This document shows positions 9,041-21,000 of a stretch of DNA of 55,166 nt, one piece after another. Position numbers and translations under genes: made by a program. Source of the stretch: Alphaproteobacteria bacterium (lineage in GTDB: Bacteria > Pseudomonadota > Alphaproteobacteria > RS24). Positions within the stretch are counted from its first letter, which is position 1; each line of letters starts with the position of its first letter. The notes under the pieces were generated by a model that saw nothing but the letters and a program-made list of their open reading frames with translations, searched no databases and was not told the origin of the DNA. Location: NCBI GenBank assembly GCA_949498175.1, contig CATDDF010000084.1, forward strand, positions 1-55,166. The letters run 5' to 3'.

Positions 9041-12000
9041 GTGTCAAAAAAGCAGGTCAAAACCCCGCTTATTTATGCGTTAGAACCGCGTCTGCTTTTT
9101 GACGGCGATTTGGGGGCTGATATTGCCTCGTCGATTGTCTATCGCGACGGCAATAATGGGCCAGAGGCGCAAGCAGAGACTGACGCCGAAGCGCCTGCCG
9201 TAGCACCTGAAAATCAGCGCGAAAACATCACATTTGAATTCCATTCGGCGCGCTCTGCCATTGTCTTTATCGATGGCGCGCTGCAAGACACACAAACTCT
9301 TATCGATGCCGTCCCCGCCAGTGCCGAGGTGCATATCCTCAATGGCAACAGCGACGGTTTCGAGCAAATATCAGAAATTCTGGAACATCATGACCGGGTC
9401 GATGAGATTCATATATTCGGTCACGGTGCGGCGGGCGAAGCCCGTCTGGGAACAGCCAGCTTGTCACTCGAGACACTCACCACACACTCCGACACGCTGG
9501 CTGTTCTCAAAAATTCTCTCACCGAAGACGGCGATATTCTGCTTTATGGCTGTAACATTGCCGCCGGTGAAGAGGGCCAAGCCTTTATTGAAGAGCTGGC
9601 CGAGCTGACCGCTGCCGACATTGCCGCATCTGACGACGTTACCGGAGCCGGCGGTGATTGGGACTTGGAAGTCATTACAGGGCCCATTGAGGCTGATGCG
9701 ATTGAGGCTGAGGATTATGCCTTTCAACTTAATAATACGCCGACAGCCTCCGACAATGTCGTAACGGTTGGTCAAGGCAACAGCTACACATTTGACGCTG
9801 GCCAATTTGGCTTTGCGGATGCTGATAATGACACGCTTGTCCATGTGAAAATTGCTTCGCTACCAATAAATGGCGAGCTTGAGAAGAGCACTTGGACGGC
9901 GCCGGATGAGACCTATACTGGCGGGCGGGAAGATAATGAGTTCCACGACGCAGCGAATTGGGAGAGGGTCATTCAAGGCGAACCAATAAGCCTCGCTGAC
10001 CTAAATGGCGGGCGCCTGAGGTTCACGCCGGCGGCCAATGCCAGCGGCGCGGCCTATGCGAGCTTCAATTTCAAGGTTAATGACGGCACGGCTGACAGCG
10101 CGACTGCCTATACGATGACGGTCAATATTGACGCCGACGTCCATAAGGTAGCCGACCATACTGCAGACCGCGTCGTGATTTCCAATGATTTCACGAATCT
10201 CACTGCAGGTTCGGGCGGCGACGGTTATGGAACCGAAAAAATCCACATCGTCAAAGAAAACACCAATGTCTTTTCTGGCGCCACGATGGATGACTTCTAT
10301 ATTGGCGGCACCATTGTAAATGACGCCGAAAACCGTCTGGACAGCTATCTCATATTCAGGAATGGCGAACTTACTTCATCAAGCTCAGTTTATATCGACT
10401 TTGATACGACAATAGCCGGTGTCTATACGGCAAGCTATCACTCAGATAATGACGGTGCGCTCGATGCGCCATTTGCGAAGGCTGGCGCCACATATCCCGT
10501 GCGTGTGGGTAGTGACGCGATTGAAAGCCCCGGTGAAACCGTCTCGGTGTCAGGCCGACGCCTCACCTTAAATTGGGATGTTGGAAACTCCTCCGACTAT
10601 GACGCCATTCGGGTTTTCGTCTGGTCCGGCAAGCCCGCCCCCGTGGCAACCGACTTTGACGTTTATACATTTGAGGACAGCGAAGATCAGGAATGGCAGG
10701 AAATGTTTCTTACAATTGCTGGCGGCTCTTCGGCAAATACCAATGAAAGAATTGACTGGCGAGACTATGTCACAAGTAATAATGGCGCCGCGGTAGCAAT
10801 CACGAATACTTGGCTAGAAGGCGACACGCCAGTTATTGACTATACCAGGGTGCCCGCAAACACCGGCAATCTACTGACACCGTTTTTTGTGTCTGATGTC
10901 GGGGACCAGCTTTTCCGAATGAGTATCTCTAATAATGGGCAGATTGCGTTGGAGTCTTCTGCAAGAAACCACTTTTCAAACTTTGAGGAGCAGGCGCTCA
11001 CTGACGCTAATCTAACATACCGGCTGAACTACACCGTGACTGACGAGTTTGGTGGCTCAGATGATGGGGTAATTACGGTCCATGTGCAGCCAGCCAATGA
11101 CGCGCCATATACGGATGGCGCCCCCATCAGTCCCATAGCAATCCAAAACTCAGGCACGTATACGCTTGCAACTAGCGATCCCGCTCACCCAATTAATTTT
11201 GTTAGCGACCCAGATCACGCTGTCGGCGATTTGACTATGTTTTTCGAAGGCGGAGGCACCAGCATCATCAAGGACCACGGAACTTGGTCTATCGGCGCCG
11301 GAAACCAGCTAACCTACACCCCAAATGGAAGCTACTTTCCTTTGGGCTCAACAAAGCAGGATACTATTCGCTTTACCTTCGAGGACCCTGAGGGACTTCA
11401 AATGGTTTCGAGTAGCGGTTATTCGCATACCCAACACCAAGCACCTGACCATTTGTCGATAATATTTAACATTGAAGGCACCGATACGCCGGTAGCACCT
11501 TCGACAGGCTCGACGTTAATTATTTGGGATGGGGGCCCCTTCAGCAATGGTGACAGTTATGGACTAACGATTGATTTTGAAACCAACATATTAAGTGGCG
11601 GAGGTTCAAATGCATCCTTGAGCTCAGTAACTCACACTGACGCCAATGGAACAGAGGTGGATACCCTATTTGACACATTTTCGGCTCATGGTGGCGGAAA
11701 CGTTGACATGAAGGGCTGGATAGATCGTCAAACTGGGGACGTTTTATCCAGCAATACTAGCCATATTATTACCTTTCCAGACATAACTGTAGAGGGCGAG
11801 ACAGTTACACCCCAGTTTGAGGTTTGGCGATGGCCGGGTCGAAATGGGGCAGACTATTATTTGCAATTTAAGAATACTCATGAATGGTATCGCCAAATTC
11901 CGCGAGGCGACACCTATAGTTTCGATTTTGAATATCAGGTTGAAGACGAATTTGGAACAACCGCTAACGCCACAGTCACTGTGCAAATGACTGGCGGAAA

Positions 12001-15000
12001 TGACGGCTTAACAAACTATTCTGGTTTTCCATATTACTTACATACCCATGGGGGAGACATTCTCTCGGGAACAATGGGCGCTGACGCAATAGATCTTGGA
12101 GCCACTGTCGAGCTGACTAAAATTACACACTTGGGGAACAACTCCGGGTCAGAATACGAAGATTACGTTGCTAATGGAATAGGAGACGAGTTTGCAGTTG
12201 GAGAGACGTTTTCCGATGACCGGTTAGAGTTAAAAGTTAATGGCGATGGCTCTTGGAACTATTTTGACAAAAGAAACACCTACCAGGCACCTTCGGGCAT
12301 TCGCTATTTCTTTGCGCATTACACAATTACCTACCCAGATGGTGAAACCGCCCAATTCTATAGAGGTTTTCAATTTAGCCAGCAAACCCTGTATGACTGG
12401 GTGGCTGTCAGCGACTTTCAGAGTATTGCGTCTGATGGGCCAGTTTCGGGTCAATTACTGCAAAATGACTCGGCCGACGGCAAGTTTATCGGGGCGCGTG
12501 TGGGGGACGATACGACGGCTGGTAGCAACAACCCCTACATGCCTGCTGGGACTATTCTCAATGGTGTTTACGGCACATTAGTTGTTACCAGTGACGGAAA
12601 CTACACCTATACACCAAACGACGCATACCGAGCATTGGCTTCAGGGGCTGTTGTAACCGACACCTTCAGCTATCAGGCTAGATTAGAAAATCCTGTCGAG
12701 GACGGCTTTACCTTTACAGCCGACACTGCAGACATTGTCTTTACCCTTACAGGCCAATCAAATGACTGGGAAGTAAGAGACGACTTTTTTATGATCCGTT
12801 CCGACAATGACTTGTCAGGCTCGGTATTGTCCAACGACTATTGGGACCAGACTGAAGATGGGTTGGAGATTATCTTCCTTCAAGGCTTTGGTATGGCGAC
12901 AGCTGGCCCGAATGCCGGCTCTTTTGTCGCCACCGGGACTTACGGATCCCTTGTATTGGCGCCTGATGGAAACTTCGACTACGAAGCTAACACTCTGTCA
13001 GGCGTAGATGAGGGTGTCGACACTTTTGTCGTTACAATCTCTGACGGCAGCGTCAACAAGACATCAAACTTAGTCATAAAGGTTACCGATCACTCAGATT
13101 TTGATAACACCGACGAGATATTGACGAAGACCATAGACGTCACTGAGGGGGAAACGGTGACAGGCAGCGGTATTAGCACAAGTGATGCGGGGGGAGATTG
13201 GGATAATATTACCGGCGTCGCAACTGGCTCTGGAACCCCCTCCTCGGGCAATGTTGGCGAACGCATAGAGGGCGATTGGGGGTGGCTCACTCTCCGTGCT
13301 GACGGCACCTACATATATGAGAGCAACGACACCTATCTCCTCGCCTACAACCAGACAACTACCGACACGTTTACCTTTTCGACGCAGGGTTTCGACGGCA
13401 AGGCGATTAGCGGTGAGCACCAATTAATAGTTAACGTTACCGGCATAAATAGCGCGCCAACACTCGACCACTTCACTATCCACATAACTGAAGACACCAC
13501 CTGGGATTTTTCCGAACATAATTCTATTCTTTATAATAAAATTAATAAGTACTCAGGGGAGACCAGCGATTTGGATGCTCCCAATCAATTAAGTTACGAA
13601 AAGGGTTGGGTGCATTACTTGCAAGATGAAGCAGGTGACTATGGAAACAATTGGCGAATTGGGTCGGTGAATGGCTACGGTTATTACGGAAACGATGAAT
13701 ATAAGATAAGCGACACATTAAGCCATATTGGACCAGTTGTTGCTAGTGGTCCTTGGCAGGCAAAATACACGGCCGGTGAGGATATTTACTCCCAAACCAA
13801 TCCAAGTGGACAGCCCCTCGCAGCCTTTGGTGTGGGTAACGAAATTGGAGTTGTTGCCCCTGATCCCGAGGACGAATTGCTAGCCGGCGAGACTTTCACA
13901 ATCACCGACAATGAGGTTAAACTTTATTATTTGGGGAACGAAGTTGTTGGAACATTCGATATTGTGGTTCACGGGCTTCCTGATCCACAACCGGTTCTGG
14001 TTGACGATGTAATTCCAGTATTTAGCCCAGGTAATGCGAATCAAGATCCTAACAGTAGTATCTATGGCGCCCAATTTCACTTTGGAGACTTAACTGGAGA
14101 TTACTCGCAAACTGCCCTTTCCGATTACAGTCACGATGTGACTGGTAATGACAGCCATCTTGGCCCTGGAACGATTGCCATTAGCGTCTACGATCAAACT
14201 ACACAGACATGGAGCGCGTATATTGACGCCGATCAGGATACCATAGCCTCCTCTCAATGGGGGTCTTACCAATGGGATGACGTTGGCGAAGGTCGGATGG
14301 TTCGGTTCATACAAAACCAAGCGTTTATTGACCTCTCTTCCGGAGATTTCGTTGATAAGTTTAAATATCGGTTAACGCCGCTAGATACTTCATTAAATCC
14401 AGTTGAGGCAGAGGTTACCATAAATCTTCGCGCAATTAACGACCCTATGAATTATACCCTCAGCTCAGATGAGTGGATTTATATGCAGGCGGGCACATCG
14501 ACAACAATTTCTGCTACAGCGGCCAATGTCGGTACGACATTAGAGAGTGCTGTTGTTGGAGATCACTCGGGCGGCCTCGGTTTGGCGGGCACTACTAAGA
14601 GAGATCCAGACGGCGACGGGTCAGTGCACATTTACAGATTTACCAACGGCCAATACTCAAACAGTAGTAGTAGTGCTTATCCCACAGAAAGTGAGGATAA
14701 GACGCTGAACTTAAATGTGTACCGAGAAAGTGGTGGATCGGTGGCAACAAACACGCCGGCAACGATAACAGTCAACGATAGCGGTGATTACACCCTGTCT
14801 GTCCCAGATTTGCTATTTTTAGACAATAATGGAAAGGATTATCATTTAAGGACACTCGATAATGGCACGTCTATTAAGTTTTGGGACACCAGCTCAAATT
14901 ATTTTGCGGCTCTGTCCATGTATGTCGAGGGCAATGAAAAAGCTCCGACCGCAGGTGATGACGAGGCCGCCGTATTTGAAGATGAAAATGTCGCCATATT

Positions 15001-18000
15001 GAATACAAGCACCGCGGCCTATGTGTCTGGCGGCGACAATGGCTCGGCGGTCGACCTGCCTGGCGAACACACCGGAAACCTCCTTTTGAATGACTCAGAT
15101 GTTGATTTGGATGGAAATAGCCTGTCGGGTTATACGATCACTGGGGTCAAATTTAGCAATGGAAATTATCAAAGCGTTTCTCAGGAATTAGTCGAGACGA
15201 CAATTGAGGGAACCTACGGCACTCTGAACATCTACCATGATGGCACCTATAATTACACGGCCAACAAGGACGCAGCCGATCCGTTAACACCCGGTGAAAC
15301 GGTCGTAGACACGTTTACCTACAGATTAACAGATAGCGCTGGCTTTACGGATGAGGCGACGCTGGCCATCACCGTTCACGGTGTTGGCAATGAGACCTAT
15401 GATATAGAACTTGTTATCGACGAAAACACTGACCTCAATTTCCAGGAGAGCACTTTTCCTGATCTCGAGGGCGACGAGCACAATCCTCCAATTGTCATCC
15501 AAACCCTACCTGAGAGAGGGACGCTCTTCTATTCGGGCTCTGACACTCAACCGACAGCGGTTCCCGAAGAATTGACAGCGGTTCCCCAAGAGATACCGCA
15601 TCAATATTTGGATCGGTTAATGTTCCGCCCCGATGCTGATACGCATGGGGATGACGGCCTTAATAATCAGCCCGGATACGCATTCTTCACCTACTCGGTA
15701 AACCTATCCGGAGACAATGACCCGGTTGTGACCGTCAATATTGATGTGAGGCCGGATGGCTCTAATTCACCGCCAACCGTCACCCCGAACGGTATCACAG
15801 CGAGTATTTCTGAGATTGCCGACGGCGCCACCGGCGAAACCACGGCCGATGTGACGGCTTCCGGTTCGTTTGACATTGCCGATGGCGACAATAATGCGGT
15901 CACGGTATCTGAAACAAATGCGGTGACCACCCATAGCGGCGGCAGCGTTCTCGGCACGCTGACGATTGATCCGATAACGAATAATACCGATGATGGTGCC
16001 GGAGTTGTCACATGGAGCTATGCCATTAATGACAGCCATCTTGATGCGATGGCGGTCGGCGCCAGTTTCACCGAAACCTTCACCCTGACCATTGATGACA
16101 GCAATGGCGGCACGGAGACGCAAGATATTGTCATCACCGTGAACGGGGCCAATGATGCACCGACGACGCAAGCTGATTACGCTGCAATCGGCGAGGGCGA
16201 AACACTGAATGTGGCCGATGCGCAAGGCGATGATTACACAGATCCGGTCACGGCAGGCACATCGACCGGCGATGTGTTGGACACGGCCGCCACCGCCTAT
16301 GCCGACACGGATATTGACGGCGACACATTGCGCGTCTCGGCCATTGCGCCCGATGGCGGCTCAACCACAACAATTAATGCCGGCGGCAATGCGCAGGTAA
16401 CCGGTGCGCATGGTGTGCTGACCATGTATGCGCATGGCGGCTATGACTATACCGCCAATAGAAATGTGACAGAGGCCGGCGCGACTGAGGTCGACAGCTT
16501 TACCTATACGGTGAGCGACGACAATGGCGGCACGACGACAGCGACGCTGCAAATCACCATTACCGATGTGCCCAATAATCCGCCAACCGTTGAAGTGCAG
16601 ACCAGCGTTACGGGCAGCGTCACCGAATTGGATGACCCCGATGCGACGGAAGACACGGCAAGCCTCACAACCTCCGGCTCCTTCACCATTGCCGATTTGG
16701 ATAATGATGGCGTCACTGTTTCTGTGGCCGAGGCGGGAACAACGCGCGAAGGCGGCGGCTTTTTGGGCGACCTTACGCCGTCGGTCGATAATGATACGGC
16801 GGGAGACGGCAGCGGTGTCATCGGCTGGACCTACACAATCCCCAATAGCGATATTGGCGGCCTCGATGTCGGGCAGAATTTCAGCGAGACCTTTACCATT
16901 ACCGTGACCGATACGAATAATGGCACGGTGACGCAAGACGTTACCGTGACGGTGAATGGCGCCAATGACGTTCCCAATATTCAAAATGACAGCTATACGG
17001 TCAGTTTCGGCAATACGCTCAGCGTGGATGCGGCCAATGGCGTGCTGGCCAATGATAGCGATGATGATGACCAAGATGTGTTGATTGTTGACGCGGCGGC
17101 CGTCTCGGCGGTCGATTTCAACACGGTCGCCTCGGGCGCGGATATGACTGACCTCGTCGGCACTTATGGCACATTGACCATCGACACGGATGGCAGCTTC
17201 ATCTATACGCCCGACGCCAGCAATGCCGCCCTGCAAGCGCTTGATGGCACTGAGACGCTGACTGAGACATTTTATATTGATGTGCATGACGGCAATGCAA
17301 CAACGCTTGAGACCGGGGGGCGCAATGTCAATCAGCTCGATATCGTTATCTCCGGTGTCAATGACCCGCCCAGCGTTGACCCTATTACCCGCACCAATAC
17401 GGAAGATGAGGCGTCTTACACGCTTGACCTGTTAAGCGATGCCAATGCCGATGATGCCGATGATGATGCGGTGAGTGTAAGCGGCACATCAAGCTTCAGT
17501 TTTGTAGATGAAGGCGGTGAGACGGACGATTTGCCGAGCGGTGCGGCCAGTGTTGACGGAAGAACGCTGACGATAGACCCGTCTGTGTTCCAGCATTTGG
17601 ATGATGGCGAGAGCGTGACCATAAGGCTCGACTATTCGGTCACGGACGGCATTGATGCAACGGCCAATACTGCGACCATTACCGTCACCGGTGTTAATGA
17701 TGAGCCAACCATATCGCCCCTGACGGATGAAAAAGAAAAAACCGATGCCGATTACGCGCTCAGCCTGATTGAGGGTGGCAATGATGTTGACGGTGATACA
17801 TTGAGCGTTACCGGCAATCCGGTTTTTGAATATGTCGATAAGGACGACCAGCCGGCGACCCTGCCCGAGGGTGCAGCAGTTGTGAATGGCAATGATTTGG
17901 AAATATCCCCCGGCGTGTTTTCCGAGCTGATGCCTGGTGAAAGCATCACCATTACCGTTACTTATGATGTGACCGATGGCGATGCGACGATTTCCAACAC

Positions 18001-21000
18001 GGCGGTGATTACGGTGACCGGTGTCAATACGCCGCCGGTCATTATTGATGATCGCGGCACGCCGGATAATCCGGCCGATGATGCTGTCGGCGTTGCCGAT
18101 GTGACGACGGTTGAGGACACGGTTTATCCGTTTGTCGCTGATGATTTCAATTTCTCCGACGCAGATACGGGTGGCGCACTCAGCGCCATCACCATTATCA
18201 ATCTGCCTGGCAAGGGCATTTTGCAACTCAACGATGTTGATGTGACGCCGGGACAGCAAATATTGGTCGACGATATTGCCAATCTGACCTTTTTGTCAGA
18301 CCCCAATGAAAATGGAGCTGGCTATACGACTTTCGACTTCACGGTGAATGATGGCTATGACGATAGCGTTCAGGGCACGATGACCATTCACGTCACGCCG
18401 CTCAATGACCCGCCGACAGCCAGCCCGATTGAGCGCGAGCGCACCAAGCTTGCCGACCCATTTAGTGTTGATTTGATAAATGATGCCAATGCGACAGATA
18501 TTGATGGCGACACGCTGAGCGCCATTAATGATGGTGATTCGAGTGATGACGAGCCGGTTATCACCGTGTCACGAACAGGCACGACGCGGGTTATGATTAC
18601 GGCGGATAGTGGTCTTTACTTAATTGATGGCGCGGCTGTTACTGCGGAGGGCTTTGCTCTTAATCCGGGCCGGACATATATCTTCGACTGGTCTGAGGCA
18701 CCATCGCATCCGCTGCACTTTTCTGAAACGTCAGACGGTACGCATGGCAGCGGTGATAGATATGAGACCGGTATCGTTTATGATAATACTGCCGGCACGA
18801 CGACAATTACCGTTACGAACACCACCCCTGCGCTTCATATTTACTGCCGCGACCATTCCGGAATGGGCTTTGCTACTCCTAAGCAAGACTATGAGTTGCC
18901 CGCCAATGCTTATGAGTTGAACGGTTCGACGCTGACGGTCAATCCGCAAATATTTGCCGATCTGGCCTCGGATAATGAAGTTGAGATTGCCATTGCCTAT
19001 AAGATTGCCGATGGCGATGTCGCTGATGAGGCGACCTATGTCATTGATAATACAGCGACAATTACCATTACCGGCCTGAATACCAAGCCGCAAATTATTG
19101 ATAATTATGACGATGGCATTAACGACAATGACTTTCCCGATATTGCCGATGTAACGACGCCGGAAGACACGCCTTATGTGTTCACCTTGGATGATTTCAA
19201 TTATGTCGACCAAGACAATGACCCGATGGCCAACGTGTTGATTACCGAGCTTCCAAGAAAAGGCACGTTGACGCTTGGTGACGGTCAAGGCAATGACACA
19301 CCGATAACGGCACCGAAAAGCATCTTGCGCGCCGACATTGAGGCCGGTCTCCTGAAATACACGCCGCCTGCAGATGAAAACGGCAACGCCTACACAGACT
19401 TTAGGTATTCGGTAAGTGACGGCACCGTCGACAGTGAAGTCGGCACAATGACCATCCACGTCACGCCCGTCAATGATGCACCCACATCGCAAGACCGATT
19501 TGTCGGAATTATTGGCAAAATGCCGGTTGTATTCAGCGGCAATGAGTTTTCTTTTGATGATGTCGATGATGGAGACAGCCTCACCCACATAACACTCCGC
19601 TCGCTGCCTGAAAATGGATCCCTCTATTTGGTGCCTCGAGATGTCAATTTACCGAATAATCCACGTGCAAACGGTAAAGCCTTTGCAATTGACAGCATGG
19701 AGATGGAAGCTCAGTGGAAAATAACAACAATAGACCCTCAAGATGGCCTTGATATCCCTGAGGCTGATCTCAGCCGGCTGGTTTATTTGGCCGATACTAA
19801 GGCATCTGACCTTAATTATGATGAATTTACTTTCACTGTAAATGATGGCTCTGAAGTGGAGCCCGTGTCACTAGACAGTGAGGAGGCCAATCGGATTGTG
19901 CTTGGTCAGCTTGTGGCGGCGGATAAATTTTATGTCATAGAGGAAGATACGGAACTTGATTCACGCAATAGCGAAGGCATGGGCCTAAACGAAGAAGCCA
20001 GTCCTATCGCTAATTTGACGTTTGATTTCAATAATATGCCAGCACGAGGAGAATTAAATCCACTTGCAAACGGCCATTTTGAATTCAAGCCAGAGAGACA
20101 CTTCTACGATGTAGACAGCCAGTCGCCAGCCAATGTGGTTGAATATACTGTGAGCGCCAATGGCATGACATCTGAGCCAGGGAAAATAACGATTATCGTT
20201 AACCCCAAAAATGATCGTCCTGATGCGGTTGGCAAGGTAGCCAGCGTGATGCGTTCGCCTGATACGGAAATCAGGCCGATACCCCTAAATGCCGAGAATA
20301 TTTTTGCAGATATTGACCGCTACGACCCGCGTTTGGAAAACTTCTCTCGCATGACGAGCAATCCGAAGGCTGTCGCTTCACCCTCCGGTGCGACTTTCGA
20401 CAATCTCGCCAATGACCATGATGGCGTGCTGTCTTATACGGTTGACGGGCTGCCTGACGGGCTCGAATGGGACGGCGTCGGTGCAATCACCGGGACAACA
20501 TCGCAAGCCGGCCGCCACTTAATCACGGTTACCGCAACAGATGGCGGCGGTTTAAGCCGCGACGTGTCATTCTTTATCGATATTTTGAAGCCTGTTGTCG
20601 AGTCAATAGATCTTCCCGAGCCCAAAGAGCCACCCAAGCGGGAGGTCGAGAAGCCCAGAGAGAGAAGACCGGAATTAAACCCGCATGACTTGCCGCCCGT
20701 GATGAAAGTGGCGGCAAAACCGAACGAAAATCGTCAAGTCACCAATGAACCCGATTTCGCCCCCGTCGGCAGACCGGAAATTGAGGCTATCAGCGACGAT
20801 AATGCCGGCTTGGCTGACGATAGTTGGATGAATGATAAGACCAGTTCGCAGCTTGATATTTCAGGCAATATTCGGGTCATTGATCTGAAGGTGGAAGGCC
20901 GCGAAATTGCCGTGCAAATCACCGATGAGGCGAGTGATCGCGCTGAGCGCTTTAAGGGTGAAATGGCGGATGGCTCACCGCTTCCGAGTTGGGTCAAGGT

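Noticed and set aside
15780-19500. Repeated motifs that could suggest CRISPR or noncoding satellite repeats
   Set aside because: Repeats are in frame, of protein-domain length (about 110-125 aa) and diverged at DNA level; there are no identical short repeats with uniform spacers and no cas genes.
16361-19588. Long antisense ORFs (256-308 aa) opposite the giant gene (16361..17287, 17489..18259, 18731..19588)
   Set aside because: They arise from the repetitive Asp/Asn/Gly/Thr-rich sense codons, giving Ile/His/Arg/Gly-rich antisense translations; no RBS or domain support.
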